A DNA stretch of 64,000 nucleotides from JANQQC01 sp965262255 (GCA_965262255.1 OZ253505.1:1240001-1304000), one strand, 5' to 3'. Shown: positions 9,194-18,645, counted from the first letter of the stretch. Numbers and translations: made by a program. Notes: a model not told the origin generated them from the letters alone.

Positions 9194-11004
9194 GACTTGC
9201 TCAGATACTTTCCAACGTGCTTCGCGATAAACTTACCCACTTCAGTCTCAGCGCCATTTCGGCGCATAATGTAATACTGCTGAATCAATGTAAGAATATT
9301 GTTCCAAACCCAATAAAGAACTAACCCAACTGCAAAACCCGCAAATATGAACGTGAACACAATCGGCAGAAACCCAAAAATTATACGCTGCGTCTTATCG
9401 GGAGGCGGAGGATTCAGGCTTTGTAAAATGAACATTGAGATGCCATAGATGATAGGCATTATCCCAATACCAATAATGAAACCCAAGATCGGTATGCTTT
9501 TAACATCTGAGGCCGCCCAAGGAAGCAAACCAAACAAATTCCCTATTGCAGTCGGATCAGGGGCAGACAGATCCTGAATGTACCAAAACGGTTCATGGCG
9601 CATCTCTAAAGTGACAATTAGTGTCTTATACAAAGCGTAGAATATGGGAATAGTCGCGAAGATCGGCAAACACCCTGTAACAGGATTTGCTTTCTCTTTT
9701 TTATAAAGTTTCATGATTTCTTGCTGCTGTCTCTGAGGATCGGCAGCGAACCGCTCTCGAATATCTTTCATCGGCTCAGTAAGCTTCTTCAGCTTCGCCA
9801 TCGCTTTGAAACTCGTATTGTAAAGAGGAATTAGGGGTATCTTGATCAGAACGGTGAACGCCAGTATCGCCCAACCGAAAGAATTTAAGAATCCTTGCAA
9901 CCAAAGTAGAATTTGAAAGAAAGGCTTAGTAAGAAAATACAGCATGCCCCAGTCAACAGCGTCGTCAAATCGAGACAGAGATAATGAGTCCTGATAGTCT
10001 TGTAGGACAGAAAGTCGCTTTGCCCCGGCGAATATTCGATTTGAAACTTCGATTGTTGCGCCGGGATCAACAACAAACTCAGTACCGAAGGTGTTGACCT
10101 CTAGCACCTGCCCCGTCTGCCGTGGTATCCGCGTGAATTTTCCGTCAAACTCTACTCCTGAGGAAGGGATTAACGCACCCATCCAATACTTATCCGTCAA
10201 TCCAAGCCAACCACCGATAGGAGAGATTGTGGAATCCTTTATTCCTTTACCTTCGCTTAACCCTTTATACTTTCTCAATTTTAATTCACCGTTCAACACT
10301 CCGATCAATCCTTGGTGGACTAGCGCGTTGTTCCTGCTTGAACCCGGGTCAGTTGCTTCTAGAAACTCTTCCCATTTTCCGTGTCGACGGATTGAGCCTA
10401 CAGGCCGAATTTTTCGCTCGCTGCTTCCTTGATTAGTGATCCTGTCAACGATCGAAAACATATAATTATCGTCCAGTGAAATCGTTCGCTGTATGCGAAC
10501 ATCATCTTGAACTGTTTCTAATGTTACAGGAGACGTTGGCGTAAGATCTCTAACCGATCTAAGGGTCCATTCGGTCTCATCGTCCACCAATGCCCGGCTA
10601 TTTTCACCTAACCAATTAAATGAAGCGTAGTAACCGTTTTTTGAATTTTCTGGACGAAAAAGCCTTAGCTCATTTACACGTTCAGTTGTTAAAAAATGTC
10701 GTTTGAGTTTGAGGTCATCAATCCTCGCTCCCTTGACCCTGATCGAACCGTCTATTCCTGGCCCATCAAAGGTTATCCGTTCGTCATCTCTGAGAGCTTC
10801 TTCTACAGAAGCGACGAGAGTTGGGCCTCTGTCTATCCGTTCAGAAGTATTTTCGGTTTGTGACCGCGCTGCTTCTTGGGCAGCTCTTCGAGCTTCCTGT
10901 TCCGGCGCAATGACAAACTCTTGATAGCCCCAAATCACACCGATCATTAGAACCATGGCGATAAGAAAATTTCTTTGATCTTCTTGGGGCATTCTATAAT
11001 CCAA
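9190..11004 (-). CDS. yidC: Membrane protein insertase YidC
   Basis: This 604-residue inner-membrane insertase folds and inserts membrane proteins, with or without the Sec translocon. It has an N-terminal membrane anchor (NFLIAMVLMIGVIWGYQEFV), a large periplasmic domain (about residues 60-345), and the five-helix Oxa1 core from about residue 355. The core includes NTSFKAMAKLKKLTEPMKDI, KEKANPVTGCLPIFATIPIF and the terminal segment LYWVWNNILTLIQQYYI. The length fits the Gram-negative form with a periplasmic domain. It sits 9 bp after rnpA and overlaps engB. Confidence 0.97.
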   Translation of the reverse strand: MDYRMPQEDQRNFLIAMVLMIGVIWGYQEFVIAPEQEARRAAQEAARSQTENTSERIDRGPTLVASVEEALRDDERITFDGPGIDGSIRVKGARIDDLKLKRHFLTTERVNELRLFRPENSKNGYYASFNWLGENSRALVDDETEWTLRSVRDLTPTSPVTLETVQDDVRIQRTISLDDNYMFSIVDRITNQGSSERKIRPVGSIRRHGKWEEFLEATDPGSSRNNALVHQGLIGVLNGELKLRKYKGLSEGKGIKDSTISPIGGWLGLTDKYWMGALIPSSGVEFDGKFTRIPRQTGQVLEVNTFGTEFVVDPGATIEVSNRIFAGAKRLSVLQDYQDSLSLSRFDDAVDWGMLYFLTKPFFQILLWLQGFLNSFGWAILAFTVLIKIPLIPLYNTSFKAMAKLKKLTEPMKDIRERFAADPQRQQQEIMKLYKKEKANPVTGCLPIFATIPIFYALYKTLIVTLEMRHEPFWYIQDLSAPDPTAIGNLFGLLPWAASDVKSIPILGFIIGIGIMPIIYGISMFILQSLNPPPPDKTQRIIFGFLPIVFTFIFAGFAVGLVLYWVWNNILTLIQQYYIMRRNGAETEVGKFIAKHVGKYLSKS

Positions 11005-11013
11005 TAAAAGTGT

Positions 11014-11409
11014 CTATGTTTTGCATCGTCGGGACTTGGCGGAGATACTCTCTAGCGCACTTTTCATATCGTTTACTAAACGTAGCCATTCAATTTCTGC
11101 TGTGTCCATTCTAGCGACGAAAACATAATCAAATCCCTCACATCCTTCGACAGGCAATAAGACACTGGCTGCGGCACGAAGCCTTCTTTTAGCTCTATTT
11201 CGAACAACGGCATTCCCGATACGCTTTGTCGCTGTATAGCCTTCCCTAATATGCCCACCTGTCGTTCTGCGTCTCCCTTCAACGACTAAGGATTTTCTTC
11301 GTTCAACCCAGCCTTTTCTTACGCGTAGAAACTCAGAACGGCGTTTAAGACGAAAAATTTTCGGGCGGTCATTTATTAAGGCAGAACCATCGGCTTGCCT
11401 GTCGTGCAA
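11014..11409 (-). CDS. rnpA: Ribonuclease P protein component
   Basis: RnpA assists the catalytic RNase P RNA in removing tRNA 5' leaders. The 131-residue protein carries KRRSEFLRVRKG and the diagnostic basic helix IGNAVVRNRAKRRLRAA. A short N-terminal extension (about 18 residues) precedes the conserved core; a later start is possible. It is 15 bp downstream of rpmH, the near-universal bacterial arrangement. Confidence 0.95.
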   Translation of the reverse strand: MHDRQADGSALINDRPKIFRLKRRSEFLRVRKGWVERRKSLVVEGRRRTTGGHIREGYTATKRIGNAVVRNRAKRRLRAAASVLLPVEGCEGFDYVFVARMDTAEIEWLRLVNDMKSALESISAKSRRCKT

Positions 11410-11424
11410 TTTAAAGAACTCCGA

Positions 11425-11559
11425 TCACGCCGAAAGTCTTTTACGACCTTTGGCTCTTCGTGCCGCTATAATTTTGCGGCCATGCCGGGTAGACATGCGA
11501 TGACGAAATCCATGCCTACGGGCTCGTTTTAGACGGCTAGGTTGAAATGTTCGTTTCAT
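11425..11559 (-). CDS. rpmH: 50S ribosomal protein L34
   Basis: This 44-residue basic protein reads MKRTFQPSRLKRARRHGFRH and ends RAKGRKRLSA, nearly the family consensus. The start at 11559 is fixed by the universal MKRTFQPS N-terminus; the frame is open upstream to 11643 but that extension has no L34 homology. It leads the rpmH-rnpA-yidC-engB-argB transcription unit. Confidence 0.98.
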   Translation of the reverse strand: MKRTFQPSRLKRARRHGFRHRMSTRHGRKIIAARRAKGRKRLSA

Positions 11560-11660
11560 TGTTATTTTACTTCCATACAGAATGATTGCTGAGTCAGTGC
11601 GCCAATTAGTAAATTTGTTGGAAATGGTCAAGCAGACGCGCACATTATACTTTACAAGAC
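11560..11660 (-). promoter_or_regulatory. Likely rpmH operon promoter region
   Basis: The minus strand contains TATAAT at 11644-11649, and further downstream a TTGACC hexamer followed 17 bases later by TAATTG. Either could serve as a promoter for rpmH. The region separates rpmH from the divergent gene at 11766. The assignment is by pattern only. Confidence 0.35.
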
Positions 11661-11765
11661 CTTCTCTGAACCAGAAATTTTAAGATAAATTGCCGCCATT
11701 ATAATATAGGATGTTTTGTAAATCTTGATACCGCTTTCCGACGTGGTCGAGCTTCAAGGCGAAAA

Positions 11766-12530
11766 ATGAGTGAACTCTCCCAGAAAACTCCGTCAGAAAA
11801 AAAATCTCCTCCGTCCTTGCTGATAAGAATTTGGCCCGTTTACGTTTTGGTAATCGGATTGCTGATCGCTTGGCAGACGGGGTTAACCGACTATCTTTCG
11901 ATAGCGAAGTTACGCGAGTACCAGACCGTGCTAAAAGATTACGTTGGAGCACACCCCGTTTCGACGTTCCTTCTATTTGTTTTTGTGTATGCGGTGGCTA
12001 CAGTTTTCATGTTGACAGGAGCGTGGATCACAATTGCCGGCGGTTTGCTATTTGGGATGATCTTCGGAACCATAGGAACTACAATTGGAGCTACCTTGGG
12101 GGCAAGTTTGCTATTTTGGGCAGCGCAAACTTCAATTGGTTCAGCTTTACGAGACCGTGCTGGCCCGTTCCTTTCGAAAATGGAAAAAGGATTTCAAGAA
12201 GATGCTTTTTTTTACATGCTCGCGACTCGGCTGATTCCTGCTGTTCCTTTTGCTGTCGCTAACATCGCGCCGGCATTACTTGGCGCAAAATTTCGAGAGT
12301 TCGCATTGGTAACCGCAATCGGAATCATCCCTGGTGTGGTTCTTTACACGTCGATTGGAACCGGGTTGAGTGCTTCGCTTGACGTGGATAGTTCTGGAGA
12401 TCCTCTTGAGATCGCCAAAAATTTCATTCCCGCTTTTGTCGCTCTCGGCATTGTGGCATTACTTCCTGTGGTCTATCGAAGATTTGTGATGAAGAAAAAC
12501 AGAGAAAAGAGTTTGGACGAAAATGAGTAA
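11766..12530 (+). CDS. TVP38/TMEM64 family membrane protein
   Basis: The 254-residue protein has about six hydrophobic segments (near residues 22-40, 66-86, 90-112, 150-172, 182-200 and 220-240). It carries the VTT-domain signature with GGLLFGMIFGTIGTTIGATL followed by the conserved ATRLIPAVPFAVANIAPALL. TVP38/DedA-like proteins are thought to act as lipid scramblases or transporters; the substrate here is unknown. It overlaps the next gene by the ATGA-type junction at 12523-12530, so the pair is coupled. The pairing of a TVP38 protein with a mercuric-reductase-like flavoprotein is widespread in proteobacteria. Confidence 0.9.
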   Translation: MSELSQKTPSEKKSPPSLLIRIWPVYVLVIGLLIAWQTGLTDYLSIAKLREYQTVLKDYVGAHPVSTFLLFVFVYAVATVFMLTGAWITIAGGLLFGMIFGTIGTTIGATLGASLLFWAAQTSIGSALRDRAGPFLSKMEKGFQEDAFFYMLATRLIPAVPFAVANIAPALLGAKFREFALVTAIGIIPGVVLYTSIGTGLSASLDVDSSGDPLEIAKNFIPAFVALGIVALLPVVYRRFVMKKNREKSLDENE

Positions 12531-13950
12531 AAACCATCGCACATTGAATGCAGATCTAGTTGTAATCGGAGCGGGTTCGGCCGGTTTGTCAGCAGCAGCC
12601 GGAGTCGCAATGCTTGGGCTAAATGTTGTTTTGTACGAACAACATAAGATGGGCGGAGATTGTTTAAACTACGGTTGCGTTCCGTCTAAAGCACTATTGA
12701 GCGCGGCGAAAGCCGTAAGCGATATACGTCAAGCCTCAAAGTACGGTGTTACTGTTTCTGATATCAAAGTTGAGTGGAACCAGGTCAAAGAGCATATTGA
12801 GAAAGCGATCAAAACAATTGAACCTGTTGATAGTCAAGAAAGGTTTGAGGGGCTTGGTGTTACTGTCATCCGAGAAAGCGCTTCATTTGAAGATCATGAA
12901 ACTATCGTTTCTAGATCGACAACGACTCGTGCTAAACGAATTGTTATAGCTACAGGTTCAAGGGCCTCCATACCTCCTATAGATGGCATTGAGACTGTTC
13001 CGTATCTTACCAACGAAACAATTTTCTCCATTGACGAAATACCGAAACACTTAGTCATTTTAGGGGGTGGTCCAATCGGAATCGAAATGGCACAAGCCTT
13101 TGTAAGACTTGGTTCTGACGTAACTATCGTAGATATGGCTAATATTCTCCCTCGCTCCGACCAAGACCACGTGAGGATTGTTTCTGAGTCTTTGCAGAAC
13201 GAAGGCGTGACGATATTAGAAAATCAATCGGTAAAAAAGGTCTCTGGAGCAAAGGCATCTGTTTCGGTCTGGCTTAACGGTCGAAAGAATCCAATCAAAG
13301 GAAGTCATTTATTAGTTGCAACCGGACGTAAGGCAGTATTGGACGGGTTAGATTTAGAGGTTGGAAGGGTCGATCACGATTCTACGGCGATTAAAGTATC
13401 GGATAGTTTGCGGTCCAAATCAAACCCCCGGGTATGGGCTCTAGGAGATGTCGCGGGGCAGGGTCAGTTCACTCATCTGGCAGGCTGGCACGCATCAGTT
13501 TTCGTTAGGAGAGCCTACTTCAAGCAGTCTGTAACCGCGTCTTCATTACCCTTACCTGCAGTGACCTATGTTCAACCAGAAATTGCGCAAGTAGGGTTGA
13601 CCGAGTCTTCCGCGCTCGAAAAATACACGAATATTTCGACATCGATTTTTCCGTTCGGCGAAAATGATCGCGCAATTGCGGAAGGAAAAACAGTTGGTGA
13701 AGTTAAACTGGTAATTAACAAAGGACATGTAATCGGGGCATCAGTCATTGGCGAGGGAGCAGGGGATATCGTTCAGCTAATCGCACTTGCGATGTCCAAC
13801 AAGTTAAAAGTTCAAGCGCTTACAAATTACATATCTCCGTATCCAACAAGGGCGGAGGCAGTGAAAAGAGCGGCATCGGCTCATTTTACGGACTTTGTTT
13901 TTGGATCACGTATGAAGCGACTAGTTTCTATACTGAATCGAATTCCATAG
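12523..13950 (+). CDS. FAD-dependent NAD(P)-disulfide oxidoreductase, mercuric-reductase-like
   Basis: This 475-residue protein is a class I pyridine nucleotide-disulfide oxidoreductase. It shows the FAD motif VVIGAGSAGLSAA (residues about 12-24), the redox-active pair GGDCLNYGCVPSKALL (CxxxxC, residues about 45-60), a second dinucleotide motif ILGGGPIGIEMAQAF and the second FAD site VWALGDVAG. The C-terminal interface segment reads SPYPTRAEAVKRA instead of the HxHPTxxE of lipoamide dehydrogenase and lacks that catalytic His. It also lacks the CC tail of true mercuric reductase. The disulfide or small-molecule substrate is therefore unknown. It is translated with the TVP38 gene. Confidence 0.9.
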   Translation: MSKNHRTLNADLVVIGAGSAGLSAAAGVAMLGLNVVLYEQHKMGGDCLNYGCVPSKALLSAAKAVSDIRQASKYGVTVSDIKVEWNQVKEHIEKAIKTIEPVDSQERFEGLGVTVIRESASFEDHETIVSRSTTTRAKRIVIATGSRASIPPIDGIETVPYLTNETIFSIDEIPKHLVILGGGPIGIEMAQAFVRLGSDVTIVDMANILPRSDQDHVRIVSESLQNEGVTILENQSVKKVSGAKASVSVWLNGRKNPIKGSHLLVATGRKAVLDGLDLEVGRVDHDSTAIKVSDSLRSKSNPRVWALGDVAGQGQFTHLAGWHASVFVRRAYFKQSVTASSLPLPAVTYVQPEIAQVGLTESSALEKYTNISTSIFPFGENDRAIAEGKTVGEVKLVINKGHVIGASVIGEGAGDIVQLIALAMSNKLKVQALTNYISPYPTRAEAVKRAASAHFTDFVFGSRMKRLVSILNRIP

Positions 13951-14110
13951 TGTTATAGGATTTTGAAAGATTGAATTTAAAGCGTTTTCAAACTTCGTCT
14001 GGTTGCGGCTAGTAAGGTTGCCATTTATAGATTTCGGAACCTTACCTACCCTTAATTGAAGTTACCTAATGTGTGAAACCCCTGTAACTTCGGAACATGG
14101 ATAATACGCA

Positions 14111-14725
14111 ATGCGTACAATCGTATATGTTGATGGCTTCAATTTGTTTTTCGGATATCTTAAAGGGACTCGCGATAAGTGGCTTGATCTGCATCGCTTG
14201 TTTACGGAAATGTTGCAACCCCATCACAAGATCACGAAAGTTAAGTACTTCACAGCGAGAATTTCTAAGAAATCTCGTCCTAGAAAAGCTGCTCTTCAGG
14301 GAATTTACCTCAGGGCGCTTTCACTTTTCTGCGATAATATTGAAATTTACTACGGACAATTCCTAACGCAAAAGAAGGTCGTCAATCTCGTTCATCCGAT
14401 AAATGGAAAGTGTAGAACAGAGATCGTTAGTATGGAAGAAAAAGGTACCGACGTGAATCTTGCCTCTCACCTTCTTGACGACGGCTGGCGTGACAATTTC
14501 GACTGTGCGGTTGTGGTTTCCAATGACAGCGATTTTGCTGAAGCCATTCGGTTTGTCAAACGACTCAAAGGAAAACGGGTTGGAATATTCATTCCGTTTC
14601 GAAAAGATCGAACGCGTCGTTCCAAACAACTGCTAGCTCTCGCTGATTTCAACCGTGACGTTCGAGAGAGTATTCTAAAAACGATGCCAACTACCCGACA
14701 AGATCCCAGGTACTGCTATATATAA
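14111..14725 (+). CDS. NYN domain protein (LabA/DUF88-like putative ribonuclease)
   Basis: The 204-residue protein begins RTIVYVDGFNLFFG, the NYN/PIN-like acidic motif. It has EKGTDVNLASHLL and AVVVSNDSDFAEAIRF, which supply the remaining conserved aspartates of the metal-dependent nuclease fold, then GKRVGIFIPF. Members of this group are single-domain PIN-like RNases, some associated with mobile or defence regions. The target is unknown. It is flanked by intergenic DNA and an insertion sequence, so it is probably accessory. Confidence 0.85.
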   Translation: MRTIVYVDGFNLFFGYLKGTRDKWLDLHRLFTEMLQPHHKITKVKYFTARISKKSRPRKAALQGIYLRALSLFCDNIEIYYGQFLTQKKVVNLVHPINGKCRTEIVSMEEKGTDVNLASHLLDDGWRDNFDCAVVVSNDSDFAEAIRFVKRLKGKRVGIFIPFRKDRTRRSKQLLALADFNRDVRESILKTMPTTRQDPRYCYI

Positions 14726-14856
14726 GCCAAAGGAATGGGACTTTTCCTAGGCACGAAAATAGATAAACGCGATTTTACTTGCACATCAGGTTGACGAATA
14801 CTCTGCTTACAAGTAATTATAAAGCTACCACCCCATGGGTTTCGCCCCATGGCCGC

Positions 14857-14890
14857 AGAGCCCTCTCCTAGCGAGAGGGCTCTTGTTTTT
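14857..14890 (+). terminator. Rho-independent terminator
   Basis: An 11-bp perfect stem, AGAGCCCTCTC (14857-14867) and GAGAGGGCTCT (14873-14883), has a 5-base loop and is followed by TGTTTTT. It lies about 130 bp after the NYN gene and would end plus-strand transcription before the transposase. A second short inverted repeat (CCATGGG/CCCATGG) lies just upstream at about 14832-14852. The remainder of 14726-15132 shows no gene. Confidence 0.85.
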
Positions 14891-15132
14891 GGTACGGTGG
14901 AGGGCAAAAGTCTTGAGAAAACCTTAATCAAAATAGAGAGTTTAAGAGTCTTCCCTGACAGTTGAACTGGCAAATTTCTTTCGCGCATGGCGAGTTTTGA
15001 GGTTTCTAACGTATATAACCTTGACTACACTGTACTCGTATAAACACACATGGAATATAGGTTTATTGAAGATAAGACTCGTTGCGTTATGCTGTAGGTA
15101 ACCACCTATAAGACGGCGATATTCCCACACAT

Positions 15133-16080
15133 CTAGTTCATGAGAGAATACATTAACGTGTACAGTCCCACAAAGAAGTACGTGGGGTCTTTTATGAATC
15201 TTTCTGGTTCCTCTTTCCAACATTTGTTAATAAAGTCGAAGATTGTTAAACCTTTGTGAGCCTTTAACCTTTTAGCAAAATTATAGGCATCTATAAAGCA
15301 CTGGATGTGTTCTTTCAGTTTGTCATGTGTCTCATAATGATACTTTTTTACAGTAGCTTCTTTAATGGTTCTATTCATTCGTTCCACTTGTCCTTTCGTC
15401 CAAGGATGATAAGGAAGTGTCAACTTATGTTCGATATTATTTTCACAGCAAACTGCGTCAAATGCGTTGCATTTGACATCCTTATTGGTTTTATGGTCGC
15501 ACGATTCGTTTACTTTCACCGAGACTTTAGGGTTTCTTGAATTAGTGAACTGACTGCCATTGTCAGTCAAGATCGTATGAATAGTGTAAGGCACTTTTTC
15601 AACTAATGTCTCGATAAACTGAACAGCGACTTCTCGCATCGATTTGTCGTGAAGTTCAAAGTAGGCATATTTCGGTGTGCGGTCGATGGCTAAGAAAATA
15701 TGGAGCCGCCCTTCTTCGCTGTTGACTTGGTCTATGTCGACATGGAAATAACCGATCGGATACTTTTTGAACTTCTTCGTCTCGGGAGTTTTATTTTCTT
15801 CTTTTGGAAGTGTAGATATCCCGTATTTCTGAAATAGCCGATGGAGATTCGATCTCTTTAAATGGAGAATTGACTCTTGCAAAGAATACAAACAGTCATC
15901 CAACGACAACTGAGTTGTCGTCCGGAAATAAACACAAGCGGCTCCCTCTAATATAATCAAACTCTTTGGCCGCGGGTCTTTTGAACCCGACCGTCGGTCT
16001 TCGACCGAATCACGCTCGCGCCATTTCTTCACTGTGCGGTAATTTATTCCGTAGCACCTCGATAATGCGCGATCTGAGAC
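15133..16080 (-). mobile_element. IS481-like transposase, N-terminus lost
   Basis: The frame from 15133 to about 16080 encodes an HTH end (SDRALSRCYGINYRTVKKWR), then an rve integrase core: HVDIDQV (first Asp), LTDNGSQFT (second Asp) and an Asn/Glu-rich segment GQVERMNRTIKEA containing the catalytic Glu. The C-terminus LTIFDFINKCWKEEPERF matches IS481-type enzymes. An internal Met at 16032 gives 299 residues, but HTH homology continues upstream to a stop near 16095, and no start precedes it, so the true N-terminus appears missing. The 5' end overlaps the divergent methyltransferase start. No clear terminal inverted repeats were found. It is likely a non-autonomous remnant. Confidence 0.8.
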
Positions 16081-16901
16081 CGACGAAGGTTAAACTTATA
16101 CGGGGTGACTGTCTCGAAGTGTTGTCGGACATGGATAATGGCTCCATTCATATGGTACTAAGTTCGCCCCCACATTTTCTAGATCAAGTAGACTCTCGTG
16201 GAACGGATTGTCCAGACAAGGCTAGAGAACTGCGCGAAACTCTTGCGCTAATCGTAGAACAACTTTACCGAATCATAAAGTCGGGTGGGTTCGTCCTTAT
16301 CTTCATCACGCCGCGGTTAGTCCATCGGATTATGCTACCACTAGAAAACGCTGATTTCGCGCTACATGACCATTACGCTTGGCGATTTACACGCCGAACA
16401 GAATCCAATGCTGTCGCCAGTGAGAACTTTGACAAATATCTACGAAGCCTAGAACAAGCAGAAAGAAAAGAGATACTGAAGTCGATTGGCGGGCGTAAAT
16501 CAACGCGGCTAAGATCTGAATTCGAATCAGTTGTTTGCGCTCAGAAGCCGCGTGAAGGCACATTCGTTGCCAACTGGATCAAGCACGAAGTCGGCTTAAT
16601 CGATAACAGACAAACGTTGAAGGGAACCGCGCCGTCTACTGTAATGACCGTAGAAAAGGACTTAAAGGATAACTTCTATTGTTCTCGTTCTCCGAAACCT
16701 ATACGCATCTGTCAACACTTGATTAGACTATTCTCTAAGGAACAACAGGTTGTACTTGTTCCGTTCGTAGCGAATGGAACTAGCTACGTAGCGGCCTACA
16801 AGTCACGTAGACATAGTATAGGGATAGATTATAACCTAGAACATATTGGGATTACTAAACGACGAATGAAAGCAATGCTAAAGGCGTATCCAAGTTCGTG
16901 A
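16065..16901 (+). CDS. Divergent DNA methyltransferase (N4/N6 amino-methyltransferase family)
   Basis: From the ATG at 16065 the 278-residue protein reads RGDCLEVLSDM, then MVLSSPPHF, which corresponds to motif IV (S/D-PP-Y/F) with His in place of Tyr. Near the C-terminus VPFVANGTSYVAAYK plus IGIDYNLEHIGITKRRM corresponds to motif I, usually DPFxGSGTT. The IV-before-I order is the beta class. Motif I lacks the usual DP-FxGxG glycine pattern (VP-FVANGT), so activity is doubtful or specificity unusual. The frame is open upstream to 15966, but those codons lie inside the transposase homology on the other strand, so the start at 16065 is chosen. No restriction partner is adjacent. Confidence 0.7.
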   Translation: MRDLRPTKVKLIRGDCLEVLSDMDNGSIHMVLSSPPHFLDQVDSRGTDCPDKARELRETLALIVEQLYRIIKSGGFVLIFITPRLVHRIMLPLENADFALHDHYAWRFTRRTESNAVASENFDKYLRSLEQAERKEILKSIGGRKSTRLRSEFESVVCAQKPREGTFVANWIKHEVGLIDNRQTLKGTAPSTVMTVEKDLKDNFYCSRSPKPIRICQHLIRLFSKEQQVVLVPFVANGTSYVAAYKSRRHSIGIDYNLEHIGITKRRMKAMLKAYPSS

Positions 16902-17117
16902 TAGATCTATAGAGTGAGGTAAGGTTGTGACAACATTTCTGTACTACTAATCTGATATTGCACTAAACTACAACGCCTACGACTTATAATAGTAATCGCG
17001 CCGAAGTCGGAGTAGAGGTGTTTTGTTGCGAATGGTCGAAGTATCATCTTGATTTAGTAAGAAAAACAGGATTGTTTCCACCTAATACCCTTTGAATCGA
17101 ATGTAGGAGAAAATCCT

Positions 17118-17774
17118 TTGAGAAATTTACTCTTTAATGCTCACGTCTTAGCACTGGCTGGCGGAATTTTAGTAGGTTGCGCAACGACGTTTGATACACC
17201 AGATAGCACTTATGTGCCTGCTACTAGCGTTGATTATGACAATCACGCAATTATACCCTATGATTTTGACACCACTTGGGATAAGGTAATTGACGCATCC
17301 TCCAAAACCTTTTTTGGAATTGAAAATTTTGAAAAGGATTCTGGCTTGTTGACCCTCAGTTTTGGATCAAACAACATAGAAGAATATATTGATTGTGGAA
17401 CTATGAATGGAACGCCTTACGTTACATTTAGGTTGAATCAACAAGATCCTCAAGTAAATTTGCAAGGTAAAATCAATTTGTTTGTTAAGAAAACTAGTGC
17501 GTCAGAAACTAGGGTAACTGTAAATGCTAGATACATACTTAGTATAAATTCTTCGGGATACATGTGTACCAACCCAGGAACAAGTATATGGGGTACACCA
17601 TCTTGTTATGGAGAATCTATTTTTATTACAGATAATATGAGTTGGTCTTTTGATTCTAGAACCTATGATACTGCTACGACCAAAAACCCTACAAAAGGCA
17701 CATCGCCTGCTAGAACTTGTGCGGCGACAGGTGAACTAGAAAAATATGTTTTAAGTTTAATTAAAGAATCCTAG
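17118..17774 (+). CDS. Putative lipoprotein of unknown function
   Basis: The 218-residue protein has a signal peptide with a lipobox ending ILVGC (Cys near residue 21), so it is probably a membrane-anchored lipoprotein. The mature part contains DFDTTWDKVIDASSKTFFGI and a beta-rich middle (TLSFGSNN..., KINLFVKKTS), and two Cys-containing stretches near YMCTNPG and PSCYGES. The pattern recalls small outer-membrane lipoproteins of the BamC/DUF3576 type, but I do not recognise the family. Its start follows AGGAG at 17104-17108. It stands alone between accessory DNA blocks; the gap 16902-17117 holds nothing obvious. Confidence 0.75.
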   Translation: MRNLLFNAHVLALAGGILVGCATTFDTPDSTYVPATSVDYDNHAIIPYDFDTTWDKVIDASSKTFFGIENFEKDSGLLTLSFGSNNIEEYIDCGTMNGTPYVTFRLNQQDPQVNLQGKINLFVKKTSASETRVTVNARYILSINSSGYMCTNPGTSIWGTPSCYGESIFITDNMSWSFDSRTYDTATTKNPTKGTSPARTCAATGELEKYVLSLIKES

Positions 17775-17888
17775 CTGTGCTTCATTTCTTGAATTAAGGT
17801 TCCCAGAGTTGGATTCAGTGCTTAAGGATTAGAGTATCGTTGGTAAATTTGAGATGAGAACCAACAACTACGTAACAGAGAACATTAG

Positions 17889-18103
17889 TGTCCGATAACG
17901 CAGAAACGCCGAAGGGGGGGGGGATTGTGTTAGTTCCGATCAGCCTCATAGGAACTTTGAACTCGGAACCATATGGACAGACGACAATTTGAAAATTATG
18001 CGTGGTATGAACTCTAATTCCGTTGACCTTATTTATCTCGATCCGCCCTTTAACTCAAAAAAATGGCAACGTCCAATGGAGGGAAACTTCTTTATGTCAA
18101 GGT
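17889..18103 (+). pseudogene. DNA methyltransferase, N-terminal fragment with G10 tract
   Basis: The stretch after the tract reads HRNFELGTIWTDDNLKIMRG, then VDLIYLDPPFNSKKW. This is the N-terminal motif and motif IV (DPPF) of a beta-class amino-methyltransferase, the kind often fused to an HNH nuclease. It ends at a TGA at 18101-18103, exactly where transposase-like sequence begins on the other strand, so the gene is truncated. A GTG start at 17889 would read through the tract in frame with 11 G residues but is out of frame with the 10 present. It was thus probably phase-variable before truncation. Confidence 0.7.
17914..17923 (+). repeat. G10 homopolymer tract in methyltransferase fragment
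   Basis: Ten consecutive G residues follow about eight codons after the candidate GTG start. The downstream methyltransferase frame needs one more G (or two fewer) to be continuous with that start. Confidence 0.8.
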
Positions 18104-18523
18104 GAACATGTCTCCCGCAGCTTCGTTTTCGTATCGTCGAGGAGGATCCTCATCACGAGGCTGTATATCTCTTTGCCGAGAGAGTTCAGCCCGAATGAGA
18201 TGACGACTGACTGTTCTATGATGCATGTTTAACACTCGCACGATATGATCATCGGTCATCTTCCCCTCCTTCCTTATGGTAATGATCTCCTGCACTTTTT
18301 ACGATGGTGTCGCTCGCGGACTATTATGAGGACGAGAAGACCTATCCTCTAGTCCCGATTCGCCTTCGAAAACAAACCTCTTTACCCACTTCCTTACTGT
18401 TGGCACACTTACATTGAATTTCTTTGCTACCGATACCTTAGTAAGCTTACCGATCAAAACTGAGTCTACAAACGCTTTGCGACCGGTAACCGATAATACT
18501 GCATTTTTGTGCGTCTTCGACAT
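18092..18523 (-). pseudogene. IS481-type transposase N-terminal fragment with internal stop
   Basis: A single minus-strand frame encodes an HTH domain (KVSVAKKFNVSVPTVRKWV, then SGLEDRSSRPHNSPRATP), a TAA at 18299-18301, and then continues in the same frame with VQEIITIRKEGKMTDDHIV and RDEDPPRRYENEAAGDMF. This is the standard first third of an IS481 transposase. The DDE core is absent: the frame stops where the methyltransferase fragment begins. It is therefore a double remnant, made by an internal nonsense mutation and a 3' truncation. Confidence 0.75.
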
Positions 18524-18645
18524 TAGTTTGCGCCTTTCTGTAACCTCAGGAGATCAATTTTATAGCTCCAACTTATATCATCATACCGACGGAAACAACC
18601 TCTCGCCTCCCAACAGGTAGCGAACTATATAAATCTCAAGAAAAA

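Noticed and set aside
11560..11643. Longer start for ribosomal protein L34
   Set aside because: L34 begins universally at MKRTFQPS; the extension overlaps the promoter region.
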